Shown here one piece after another: positions 27,091 through 35,772 of a stretch of 64,000 bases of DNA. The notes under the pieces were generated by a model. That model saw only the letters and a program-made list of their open reading frames with translations. It had not been told where the DNA came from and did no database searches. Position 1 is the first letter of the stretch; each line of letters opens with the position of its first letter. The stretch spans positions 11,573 to 75,572 of the forward strand of contig JAZRXD010000044.1 of NCBI GenBank assembly GCA_045600045.1. The letters run 5' to 3'. The DNA comes from UBA1715 sp045600045 (GTDB taxonomy: Bacteria; Bacteroidota; Bacteroidia; Bacteroidales; UBA1715). The translations under genes and the position numbers were made by a program.

Positions 27091-28532
27091 TAATAGTTGT
27101 TGTAAATCATTTCAAGCATTTTAGCTTGTTTTTCCTTCATTTTATAATCGCTGTCGAAAAATCCGTTTAGCATGATACAGAAAGAAACTGTTTTCCCTGA
27201 TTTAGTTTCCATATAACCAGCCATATTTCTAACGCCCGACATCGAACCTGTTTTCGCATGGATTTTGTCAATCAAATTAGAATTGAACGGGAAGGAACGA
27301 AGCGTTCCTGTACGGCCTGAGGTTGGCAAACTTTTATAGAATGCAGAATTTTTTCCGCCAACGTTGTTGTATTCTTTAACCAAAAATTCAGACATGTGAT
27401 TTGCGTTGATAAGGTCTGTTCTTGACAAACCGCTACCGTCGTACAAAGCTGCGCCACCGCATTTCATTCCTAATTTTTTGAAATATGACATAACGGTCAA
27501 TGCACCGTCAGAGAATGTTCCTGAACCTTTTTCTGAATGTCCCAAATATTTTACTAAATGTTCAGCATAGTTGTTGCTACTGTAATAGTTCATTATTGCA
27601 ACAATGTATTGAAGCTGAGGAGAATAAATCTCTTTTATAACTTTTGCATTGACATTTTTCTTGGAGATTCTATATTCATGAGTGTATTGAACGAATCCTT
27701 TTTTGAAGAAAATTTGGTGTAATTCCATGCCGAGAACATCAGGAGGAGAAGGCATTGCACTACGAACCACATATTCATTGCGGTTCGGTGGAATATAGCC
27801 GGTGATTTTCACTAATTGGTCGTCGGCATTTGAATGAAGCAACAATGTTGAATCACCAATAGTTCCGTCTTCAATTGAAACGCCAGTGTTTTCTGTGCTG
27901 TCGGTTAATTCAGGTTTTGTACCTGTTTCTCCGGTTTTAATACTGATTTGGAAAATGTTGTCTTGATAGGAAATAGGGAATACGCCGGCAGCGTAATCTT
28001 TTCCGTAATCATCGAATAACCAAGTTTTGGGAATAGATTCTTGTTCGTCTTTATATAATGAACAATCAATAACAACACGTCCTTTGATTTTTACGATTCC
28101 TGCATCGGAAACGGCTTTTACGATTGTGTCGATGAAAGATTTTGTTGAAGGAAAGAATTTAGATCCTGTTGTAGGGTCGCCACCACCTTTTATTACAATG
28201 TCACCGTTTAATATTCCGTTTTTGTCGATTGATCCAGTATAGCCAATTGTTGTTTTGAATTGGAAATCGTCGCCTAAAAATGCAAGAGCTGCGGCAGATG
28301 TGTACAATTTCACAATGGATGCCGGTGTCATGGAGTGGTCGCCGTTGTACGAAGCAATGACTTTTTCCGATTGAATGTCACGTACGCTCACCGCAACATT
28401 GGTGTAGAAGAAGTTTTTCTCATTCGTGCAATACGCATCTATTTCCTTTTGCATGGCGTTTTGAGCCAACGAAGTGAACGCACATTGAATAATCAATGTG
28501 AAGCCGAGTGCGATTTTAATAGTGTTTCTCAT
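27090..28532 (-). CDS. dacB: D-alanyl-D-alanine carboxypeptidase/endopeptidase (PBP4, S13 family)
   Basis: DacB trims the terminal D-alanine and cuts cross-links in peptidoglycan in the periplasm. A signal peptide ends near residue 23 (TSLAQ). Active-site motifs are all present: SIVK in MTPASIVKLYTS (SxxK, about 72-75), SNN in YYSSNNYAEHL (SxN) and KTGS near the end (KTG). The inserted domain between SxxK and SxN and the 480-residue length agree with class C PBP4. It lies 3 bases downstream of the PagL-like gene. Confidence 0.93.
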   Translation of the reverse strand: MRNTIKIALGFTLIIQCAFTSLAQNAMQKEIDAYCTNEKNFFYTNVAVSVRDIQSEKVIASYNGDHSMTPASIVKLYTSAAALAFLGDDFQFKTTIGYTGSIDKNGILNGDIVIKGGGDPTTGSKFFPSTKSFIDTIVKAVSDAGIVKIKGRVVIDCSLYKDEQESIPKTWLFDDYGKDYAAGVFPISYQDNIFQISIKTGETGTKPELTDSTENTGVSIEDGTIGDSTLLLHSNADDQLVKITGYIPPNRNEYVVRSAMPSPPDVLGMELHQIFFKKGFVQYTHEYRISKKNVNAKVIKEIYSPQLQYIVAIMNYYSSNNYAEHLVKYLGHSEKGSGTFSDGALTVMSYFKKLGMKCGGAALYDGSGLSRTDLINANHMSEFLVKEYNNVGGKNSAFYKSLPTSGRTGTLRSFPFNSNLIDKIHAKTGSMSGVRNMAGYMETKSGKTVSFCIMLNGFFDSDYKMKEKQAKMLEMIYNNY

Positions 28533-28535
28533 GGA

Positions 28536-29771
28536 CTAAAAGGTATATGATAAACTATATTCAACAAAATCCGCTTGACCACAATTGGTTTGTACAAATA
28601 AACCCATTGCTAATCTTTGCGAAGCAAAAGAATTCCAAACAGGGTAGAATTTAAATCCGATTCTTGGGGCGAAAACAGCTTTGTACCAAAGCGAGCCGTC
28701 TTTTTCAAGGAAATAAGAACGATAGAACGGATCGATTACTTTGATGCCCAAATCGGTTACGAATCCAAATCGGTTGATTAAGAATTCGTGTGCAACGTGC
28801 AACGACCAAACTGTCGATGCAAGATATTGAAAATGATTGTAATAGTCTGTTAAATGAATGAACGTGTGAAAACTTTCGTAGTAAGCTGCAGAAATGCCAA
28901 ATTGTATTTCGTTAATGTTTGTGAGTGTTTTTGACACACCCGCATAGATTTTGTAAATATTGTAACTTGGACCGTCGGTCGGATACGTGGAATAGGCAAG
29001 TTCGTGACGACCTAAAGAAATAGCGATAGATTTCTTCCAACTTGTGTCAACGCTTGGAAGATGTTTTGTTTTTGTTGTAGTTCCTTGTAATGTTCCTGGA
29101 GAATAGATAACTCCAATTTTTGCAGTTATGTCGTTCAAGCCGATATTGGGAATTGCCATATGTCCGTTTGAGAAATGTAGGAATGACGAACCTGCTTCGA
29201 TTTTCCATTGTGGTAAAAATTTAAACCACACGTCAAGACCGATTTCCGTTGCGTTTGTCAAATGGGAACCAATCAATGTGTTTTGAGTGTTGTCGAATTT
29301 ATCGTAAGGTTTTGAAAACCATGCAAATCCAGTTCCAAGTTTTATGTTCAATCCAATTGATTTTTCGTTGAACAACGAATAATTCCAAGTAGGATAGAAT
29401 GCATACACGTTACCAAGAATGTCTTTTTGACCTAAAAATCCGACAAGTCCGGTGAATCCGACTTGTGGTTTGCGATACCAATTGAAAAAACTTCCAGATT
29501 GAGTACCTGTGTTTGTGGTAAACGAGAGTTGAATATAGTTTGAACCATTTTTGTCGGGAATGTCGTTTGCTTTGATTACGGAACCGTGAAGATAGTCAAG
29601 TGAAAAATGTGGCGTAATTAATCCTTGTTCCGAACCTTTGATTTCGTTGTTTAAATTATAATAAGTTTGAGATTGTGAAGAGTATTGCGTGCTATCGGAA
29701 TTCTCACTTTGTTGAGCCATAGTGGAAGTCGTGATAATCAATGAAATAAAAATATAAAAAGCCTTCTTCAC
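28536..29771 (-). CDS. PagL-like lipid A deacylase / acyloxyacyl hydrolase family outer-membrane protein
   Basis: The protein has a signal peptide (KKAFYIFISLIITTSTMAQ) and a beta-barrel strand pattern. The segment FLHFSNGHMAIPNIGLND contains the His-Ser pair (HFSNG) characteristic of PagL, which removes an acyl chain from lipid A in the outer membrane. The frame is open to ATG 29843, but only the GTG at 29771 puts the signal peptide at the N-terminus, so GTG is preferred (about 411 residues). It is larger than Pseudomonas PagL, as is usual for the Bacteroidetes branch. It sits 3 bases before dacB and next to the cytidylate kinase-like gene. Confidence 0.78.
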   Translation of the reverse strand: MKKAFYIFISLIITTSTMAQQSENSDSTQYSSQSQTYYNLNNEIKGSEQGLITPHFSLDYLHGSVIKANDIPDKNGSNYIQLSFTTNTGTQSGSFFNWYRKPQVGFTGLVGFLGQKDILGNVYAFYPTWNYSLFNEKSIGLNIKLGTGFAWFSKPYDKFDNTQNTLIGSHLTNATEIGLDVWFKFLPQWKIEAGSSFLHFSNGHMAIPNIGLNDITAKIGVIYSPGTLQGTTTKTKHLPSVDTSWKKSIAISLGRHELAYSTYPTDGPSYNIYKIYAGVSKTLTNINEIQFGISAAYYESFHTFIHLTDYYNHFQYLASTVWSLHVAHEFLINRFGFVTDLGIKVIDPFYRSYFLEKDGSLWYKAVFAPRIGFKFYPVWNSFASQRLAMGLFVQTNCGQADFVEYSLSYTF

Positions 29772-29846
29772 TTTGTTAAAATTTTGGCTAATATACAGAA
29801 AAAAATCCAACCCTAAACGATAATATTTCAACGTATTATACACAAA

Positions 29847-30470
29847 TTAGAATTGTTCGGGGAAACGCATTTTTAGATAGCTGATAATGAATTCGATGGT
29901 TTTCTCTTCGCCTAATTTTGATACGTCTATCGATAGATTGTAGGTTGCTGAATTTCCCCAAATCTTGTTTGAATAAAAATTGTAGTAGGCTGCACGCTTT
30001 TTATCTTCCATAATTATTTTTTCTATCGCTTCGTTTTGGGAAATATTCAAGCCTTCGCAGATACGTTTGATTCGCTCTTCTTCCGATGAGTGGAGGAAAA
30101 TGCTGACGCAGTTTGGATTGTTCCTCAAAATGTAATCGGAACAACGTCCGACAATTATGCAGGATTTTTCCGCTGCTAATTTTTCTATTGTGTCGGCTTG
30201 CATTTTGAAAAGCGAATCGGCCGAAAGTACGCTGCCTTGTTCTGCGTTCGATATGTTGTTTTCGAACCATTGAATTGCTTTTTCAAATATGTTCATGGAA
30301 CGCTCGTCGTTTGTTTCGAAAAACTCGGGGGCTATGCCGTTTTCTTTAGCTGCCAAAATCATTAATTCTTTGTCGAAGTAATCGAAACCTAGACGTTTGG
30401 AAAGTGCCATACCTATGGAACGGCCGCCACTTCCGTATTGTCTTCCGATGCTGATTATAATGTTTTCCAT
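29847..30470 (-). CDS. Cytidylate kinase-like family protein
   Basis: A 207-residue P-loop NTPase of the cytidylate kinase-like family (distinct from the housekeeping Cmk). The P-loop is SIGRQYGSGGRSIG (about 7-20), followed by GFDYFDKELM. The SCIIVGRCSDYIL segment and the LID-type EERIKRICE region follow. The nucleotide or alternative substrate is not known for this branch. It lies between the MATE gene (13-base gap) and the PagL-like gene. Confidence 0.85.
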   Translation of the reverse strand: MENIIISIGRQYGSGGRSIGMALSKRLGFDYFDKELMILAAKENGIAPEFFETNDERSMNIFEKAIQWFENNISNAEQGSVLSADSLFKMQADTIEKLAAEKSCIIVGRCSDYILRNNPNCVSIFLHSSEEERIKRICEGLNISQNEAIEKIIMEDKKRAAYYNFYSNKIWGNSATYNLSIDVSKLGEEKTIEFIISYLKMRFPEQF

Positions 30471-30483
30471 AGCTCTTAATGTT

Positions 30484-31848
30484 CTATTCTGTTAATGTGA
30501 ATGGCTTGTCTTCTAATTTGTTGAATTTCTTCATTTCTCGTTTGAGTAGGAAGAATGCCAAAATGGTTGACAATCCGTCGGAAATTGGCATTGAAATCCA
30601 TACGCCAAGTGTGCCAAAATAGTTTGGTAGAATTGCAAGTAATGGAATCAATATCAATAATTGTCGCGAAGCCGATAACAATACTGCCATAGGTGCTTTA
30701 CCGATGGATTGGAAGAAGTTTGACGCAACCATTTGAAATCCGACAACAGGGAATATGATTACCATTATTCTAAGTCCGATAATTGATTGGGATATTAATT
30801 CGGGTTCGTCAGTAAAGATTTTCACCATCAATCCAGGAATACATTCTCCAACTATAAATGCGATTGTCATTACGCTTGTGGCGAAGAGTATGGTGAGTCG
30901 TAAAACTTTCTTTACTCGTGAATAAATTTGTGCTCCGTAATTAAATCCCGCAATTGGCTGCATTCCTTGGTTCAAGCCCATCACAATGGTTGCGAAGAGC
31001 ATGATTAGTCTGTTTACAATGCCGTATGCGCCGATCGCCATGTCGCCTCCGTATTTGGCTAATTGGTTGTTTATGAGAATAACTATGACGCACGAACAAG
31101 AGTGTAGGGTGAACGGTGCCATACCTATGGATAGTATGCCTCCAGTTATGCGCTTGTCAACTTTGAACGTTCCTCGTTTGAAGTGTAGGAAATTTTCTTT
31201 CTTACTTAAGTGGACCAACACGATAATTAAAGCAACTGTTTGTGCCGTGACTGTTGCCAATGCAGCTCCTCGTATTCCCCAATTGAAAACAAAGATGAAA
31301 ATAGGTGCCAAAGCAGCATTTATAACAACAGTCAACAATGTGATGCGCATTGCTTTTTGAGGGTAACCCGAAGCTCTGATTTCGTTGTTTAATCCAAGAT
31401 ATAAATGGGTTATTGGATTTCCGAGCAATATGATTTGCATGAAGTCGCGGGCGTAAGGTAGGGTTTCTTCGCTTGCACCAAACAAATCAAGAAGTTCGTC
31501 GATGAAATAAAGCCCGAAAAACATTAAACTGAAACCAAGAATGACATTCAGTGAAACGACGTTTCCTAAAACTTTTGTCGCTGAATCGTAATCTTGCTGT
31601 CCCATTTTGATTGACGTGAGCGTCGCTCCTCCGGCTCCGACCATAGCACCGAACGCCGCCGAAAGGTTCATGATCGGCATTGTGATTGCAAGTCCGTCGA
31701 GTGCCAGCGCACCAACGCCTCGTCCAATGAATATGCTGTCGATGATGTTGTAGATTGACGATGCCATCATCGCCAAAATTGCTGGCCCTGAATATGCAAT
31801 AAGCAGGTCTCGTAAATTTCCTCTTCCTAAAACAGCTGGTGATGCCAT
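30484..31848 (-). CDS. MATE-family multidrug/sodium antiporter
   Basis: A 454-residue inner-membrane transporter of the MATE family with about 12 hydrophobic segments in two similar halves. Recognisable parts are YSGPAILAMMASSIYNIID near the start, IFIGRGVGALALDGLA, and the second-half GLNQGMQPIAGFNYGA. MATE proteins export drugs, metabolites or lipid-linked compounds using Na+ or H+ gradients. In this operon an envelope-related substrate is possible but unproven. It lies 18 bases downstream of the LysM gene. Confidence 0.92.
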   Translation of the reverse strand: MASPAVLGRGNLRDLLIAYSGPAILAMMASSIYNIIDSIFIGRGVGALALDGLAITMPIMNLSAAFGAMVGAGGATLTSIKMGQQDYDSATKVLGNVVSLNVILGFSLMFFGLYFIDELLDLFGASEETLPYARDFMQIILLGNPITHLYLGLNNEIRASGYPQKAMRITLLTVVINAALAPIFIFVFNWGIRGAALATVTAQTVALIIVLVHLSKKENFLHFKRGTFKVDKRITGGILSIGMAPFTLHSCSCVIVILINNQLAKYGGDMAIGAYGIVNRLIMLFATIVMGLNQGMQPIAGFNYGAQIYSRVKKVLRLTILFATSVMTIAFIVGECIPGLMVKIFTDEPELISQSIIGLRIMVIIFPVVGFQMVASNFFQSIGKAPMAVLLSASRQLLILIPLLAILPNYFGTLGVWISMPISDGLSTILAFFLLKREMKKFNKLEDKPFTLTE

Positions 31849-31866
31849 ATTATATGTGTGGTTATT

Positions 31867-34071
31867 TTATTTATTTTGAATGTATGGAGTCTTTTTTCTT
31901 GTAAATGTTGATTTGTCGTATTCAATAATGAAACAAGAAGTGTTTACAGTAGAACCATCTTTTCTATAGAAATTGAAATCATCGTAAAGTCCGTCTTTGT
32001 CTTCTATGGCAGGCAATTCAACGAAAAAGTCGTTGCTCGTTGCGTAATGTTTTATGAAGAATAACATTTGATCAAATCCTTGAAAACTGAATTTTGTTGG
32101 TTCCGTGTTGTATTTTTCACGATATATAGTGATGAATTGGTTTACGAGTGGCGATGTATAGTCAACTTCGCCGCTTGTAACAAGTTTAAAGTTCAAGTCA
32201 AACAAAAAGTCTAATTCTAGATTTTCGTAAAGTTCCCATTGTGGCATTCCCCAAAGTTCAATTGTGTGTGTTTTTGAACTTTGATAGATTTTTGTCACAA
32301 TATTATTTGCAAATGCTTGTTGTTTTGAAAGTACGATGAAAATAGTCTTTTCTTTCTTTGACATTGCACGTTCCATGCCTGCCGAACCAGCGCTTGGGTA
32401 GAATAGTTCCTCAATTGTGATATGTTTTGAATCCATTTTGCTTTTTAGCTCGGTAAATGCAGCTTTGCAAAGATTTACGTTTTTCTTTTCCAATGATTCT
32501 GAATTGTAAATTATACAAACGTGGCAGTTTTCGTTGTTTGTTATAATGTGGTCGGCCATAGCTTTGAAACGATATTTCTGTGGTGTGTTCATTTGCACTA
32601 CAAATGGGTTGAGCGAATTCGTTTCTTCTGTTGAAAGAGGCGAGATAATAGGAATGCTTCTACGTTTTGCGAATGCTGCGGCAGCAGGGAAAGTCTTTGG
32701 GAAAACAGGACCGATTATGAGATTTGTAGTTGTTTTGATTTTATTGATGTTGGTTGAAGCGGAATCGTTGTTTGATTCAATTACGTCTAAGGTGATGTTC
32801 AATCCTAGTTTTTTTAGAGAATCAAGAGCTAACAATGCTCCTTCGTAATATTCAAGGAATTGATAGGTGTGTTCGTATATTTCTTTGGGTTTGTTGATGA
32901 TTCCGTCTTCGTTTTGCTGATTGTTCCTGTCAAGGAAAAACGGCAAGAGTAGAGTGGCGTGTATGTTTTGTCTTTTTATGTCAAGATTTTGGGTGTATTC
33001 GGTTTGCGTTGTTTGTTGCGGAATATATTCATAGAAATAATCCTGATACGGAATTCTAAGCACGCATCCAGTGGCCATGTTCATCATGTCTATTTTTATA
33101 TTGTTGGCAACCAACAGGCTTTCTTCAACATGATATTTGTGTGCAATGCTATATTGTGTTTCGCCTTGTTGCACAACGTGATATACGAATTTATGTTCGT
33201 TGATTTGGTCTTGTGCAAAGTTTTTGTTTTCGTTGTTTATTGGAACTAAAATAAAAGATCCTTCGTCGAAATGCACAATGCCGTAAGAATTGTAGTGCAA
33301 CAAGTCTTTGGTGGTGACATGGTATTTTTCGGCGATTTCGCTCAACGACGTATTCTCGCTAGAGCAGAAATAGAATTCTTTTGTAAGATAAGTTACGTTT
33401 AAAGGAATTGTTATTTCGTGTCCTGGTTCAATTTTATTTGGTATTTCTGGATTTAAATTTCGGATTACTTCTATCGGAACGTGTGTTTCTTTTGAAATAT
33501 CTTCAATTCCTAATTCATCAACAAATGTGATTGTGCCGATATGTGCATTTTTGTTTAAATCAGTAGTTGCAGTTTCTTGTTTAATAGTTTCAACCTTTGG
33601 TTGAGGCTGGTTTACCGTTCCTGAAAAAGGAATGAAAAGTTGTTGACCGATTGAAATTTGTGAATTACTGATTGATGGATTCGCGTTTATGATTTGTCCG
33701 GCAGATGTGTTGTATGTTCTGGCAAGAGCGTAAATGGTTTCGCCAGGTTGCACATTGTGCACAAGGAATGATTGCCCGTTTTTTACAATCAGTTGTCCGT
33801 CGTCGTATTTTGATTCCTCTGCGGATTCTAATACGGGAATTCTAATATCTTGCCCGATTGACAATGCCTCCAAATTGTTGTTACTTTGTTTTATGTCGTC
33901 AATAGAAACACCGTAAAGTTTGCTTAACCCGTAAAAAGTTTCTTTTGCTTGAACAGTGTGTATATAGTATTTTCCCGAATTGTCACTTTCTATTTTTGAA
34001 CTTTTTGTTTGTGCGTAAATCGTTGTGCACCAAATTATTGATAGAAAGGATAGAAGAATGGTTCGTCTCAT
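31867..34071 (-). CDS. LysM repeat protein with periplasmic-binding (PBP1) domain
   Basis: A 734-residue exported protein with a signal peptide (1-20, ending TTIYAQ). At least three clear LysM domains and two degenerate ones fill about residues 32-340. Clear ones start at YYIHTVQAKETFYGLSK, FLVHNVQPGETIYALAR and FVYHVVQQGETQYSIAH, each ending in an IPV/IPF/IPY-type motif. Residues about 365-725 resemble a type 1 periplasmic-binding fold (LLLPFFLDRN, YYEGALLAL, IIGPVFPK, IPIISPLS). LysM binds peptidoglycan glycan chains, so the protein may sense or dock wall fragments. It is the first gene of the seven-gene unit and has a TATGTTTG element upstream. Confidence 0.88.
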   Translation of the reverse strand: MRRTILLSFLSIIWCTTIYAQTKSSKIESDNSGKYYIHTVQAKETFYGLSKLYGVSIDDIKQSNNNLEALSIGQDIRIPVLESAEESKYDDGQLIVKNGQSFLVHNVQPGETIYALARTYNTSAGQIINANPSISNSQISIGQQLFIPFSGTVNQPQPKVETIKQETATTDLNKNAHIGTITFVDELGIEDISKETHVPIEVIRNLNPEIPNKIEPGHEITIPLNVTYLTKEFYFCSSENTSLSEIAEKYHVTTKDLLHYNSYGIVHFDEGSFILVPINNENKNFAQDQINEHKFVYHVVQQGETQYSIAHKYHVEESLLVANNIKIDMMNMATGCVLRIPYQDYFYEYIPQQTTQTEYTQNLDIKRQNIHATLLLPFFLDRNNQQNEDGIINKPKEIYEHTYQFLEYYEGALLALDSLKKLGLNITLDVIESNNDSASTNINKIKTTTNLIIGPVFPKTFPAAAAFAKRRSIPIISPLSTEETNSLNPFVVQMNTPQKYRFKAMADHIITNNENCHVCIIYNSESLEKKNVNLCKAAFTELKSKMDSKHITIEELFYPSAGSAGMERAMSKKEKTIFIVLSKQQAFANNIVTKIYQSSKTHTIELWGMPQWELYENLELDFLFDLNFKLVTSGEVDYTSPLVNQFITIYREKYNTEPTKFSFQGFDQMLFFIKHYATSNDFFVELPAIEDKDGLYDDFNFYRKDGSTVNTSCFIIEYDKSTFTRKKTPYIQNK

Positions 34072-34090
34072 ATTTCAAAATTTTTTCAAG

Positions 34091-34098
34091 CAAACATA
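34091..34098 (-). promoter_or_regulatory. Putative -7 element (TATGTTTG) for the envelope operon
   Basis: Perfect TAnnTTTG on the minus strand, 19 bases before the LysM gene start. Confidence 0.55.
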
Positions 34099-34179
34099 CA
34101 AAATCGGGAGGATAAAAAAATAGATTTTATAACTTGGTTATCACCAAGTTATCCACTAATTTGATGATGTAGCGGCTTA

Positions 34180-34932
34180 TTAGATTTCTTCGACGAAATC
34201 TCTAATGATCCAACCTTCTTTGCCGTTGCCAAGCTCGACTTTGTACCATCCGAAAGCTTCATCAATAATTTTTACTTTAATTCCGCCGTGGATTGTAGCC
34301 AAGTCCATTGCCGTTGTCATTGGTTCGGTTTTTATGCTTGTGGTTGGCTCAATAACAATTGCGTATTCGTGTTTTGTGAGTTCGCTGTAGCGTGATTCTG
34401 CGCAGCAAATTGCAATTGTTCCCAAAAATAATCCGCAAAGCAACGTGGTTAATGCAATCTTTTTGTGTATGATTTCTTGGGTAAATAAAAATATGCAGAT
34501 AGAAACACAAAAAATAATCAAGAAAATTATTCCTAAAATGGCCCAAACATCAACTGCACAAAGGCGATAGAGTTTTTGGTAGAGTTGTGGCAAAAAGCCC
34601 AACGAAAGATGCTCTATGTTGTCGGGTTGTTGGCTGTTTGCAAATGCCAAATTGTATTGAATGTCTTTGTCGTTTGGCGACAATAAAAGGGCTTTTTCGT
34701 AGTACAAAATTGCTTTTGGTAATTCGTTCGATTTGAAATAGGCGTTTCCTAAGTTGTAATATAATTCCGATGATTCTTTGTCGTCATTTAAAATATTCAA
34801 ATATCCTTCGATTGCTTTTTCATACATCTGACTTTTATAGTAATCATCTGGCAAAATTGTATCTTGTTCTTGTGCAAAAGCATTGCAAATAACTGATATT
34901 GAAATAAATATTGTAAAAATAAAACGCGTCAT
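34180..34932 (-). CDS. batE: BatE-like TPR/SH3 membrane protein
   Basis: A 250-residue protein of the Bat aerotolerance set. It has a signal peptide (ending NAFAQ), two TPR units at about 35-105 (ELYYNLGNAYFKSNELPKAI), two membrane segments at about 130-180, and a C-terminal SH3-like domain (about 195-250, ending EGWIIRDFVEEI). This order matches BatE. It lies apart from batABCD beyond an oppositely oriented alkD-type gene and has its own TACCTTTG promoter, so it is transcribed separately. Confidence 0.85.
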   Translation of the reverse strand: MTRFIFTIFISISVICNAFAQEQDTILPDDYYKSQMYEKAIEGYLNILNDDKESSELYYNLGNAYFKSNELPKAILYYEKALLLSPNDKDIQYNLAFANSQQPDNIEHLSLGFLPQLYQKLYRLCAVDVWAILGIIFLIIFCVSICIFLFTQEIIHKKIALTTLLCGLFLGTIAICCAESRYSELTKHEYAIVIEPTTSIKTEPMTTAMDLATIHGGIKVKIIDEAFGWYKVELGNGKEGWIIRDFVEEI

Positions 34933-34954
34933 ACTTTGTAGTTTTTTTGTTTGT

Positions 34955-34962
34955 CAAAGGTA
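34955..34962 (-). promoter_or_regulatory. Putative -7 element (TACCTTTG) for batE
   Basis: Perfect TAnnTTTG on the minus strand, 23 bases before the batE ATG. A partial -33 ATTG lies 18 bases upstream. Confidence 0.6.
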
Positions 34963-35022
34963 CGTGTTTTTATTATTTTGCAATCGTTAAATAGAGATTT
35001 TCACATTGATTTATGAAGTAAT

Positions 35023-35697
35023 ATGAAAGAGGTGCAAAAACGTTTGTTTGATTTACGGGATTCTGTTTATGCGGATTTTCAGGCGAAACTTACGCCAACA
35101 GTTCCTGCTGATTTGTTTATTGGTGTTCGTGTGCCAAAAGTAAGGGCTTTTGCGAAAGAGTTTGGTAAAGAGCCCTTGCATAAGGATTTTTTGAATGAGT
35201 TGCCGCATACATATTACGATGAGAATATGTTGCACGGATTGCTGATTTCCGATATGAAAGACTTTACGTCGTGTGTGGAGGAAACAGATAAATTTCTGCC
35301 ATATGTTGATAATTGGGCGGTTTGCGATATTATGTCACCCAAAGTTTTTAAAAAACATAAACCGGAACTTTTGACGAAAATCCGTGAATGGGCCGCGTCG
35401 GACAAAACGTACACCTGTCGTTTTGGTATTGAAATGTTGATGAGTCATTTTCTTGATGAAGATTTCAAACCTGAATACTTACAGATTCCGGCAGTTGTGA
35501 AAAGCGAGGAGTATTATGTGAATATGATGATTGCGTGGTTTTTTGCTACAGCATTGGCAAAACAATGGGATGCAACAATAGGATATATCGAGAAGAAAAA
35601 GCTTTCGCCGTGGGTTCATAATAAAACCATTCAAAAAGCTTGCGAAAGTTTTCGTATTACCGAGGAACAAAAAACATATTTAAAAAATTTAAAATAA
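35023..35697 (+). CDS. DNA alkylation repair protein (AlkD-like HEAT-repeat glycosylase)
   Basis: A 224-residue all-helical protein of the AlkD-like family, which removes bulky or cationic alkylated bases from DNA. Characteristic segments are GVRVPKVRAFAKE near residue 33, DNWAVCDIMSPK (W and D in the expected position), RFGIEMLMSHF and MIAWFFATALAKQW. It is divergent from batE and convergent with batD, on the strand opposite to the rest of the Bat locus. Confidence 0.88.
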   Translation: MKEVQKRLFDLRDSVYADFQAKLTPTVPADLFIGVRVPKVRAFAKEFGKEPLHKDFLNELPHTYYDENMLHGLLISDMKDFTSCVEETDKFLPYVDNWAVCDIMSPKVFKKHKPELLTKIREWAASDKTYTCRFGIEMLMSHFLDEDFKPEYLQIPAVVKSEEYYVNMMIAWFFATALAKQWDATIGYIEKKKLSPWVHNKTIQKACESFRITEEQKTYLKNLK

Positions 35698-35772
35698 AAG
35701 AATTATTCCGTTGTTGCAACTTGCAAATCGTTTGTATTGTGTTTCGGCATAATTTTGATGTGCCAGAGTATT

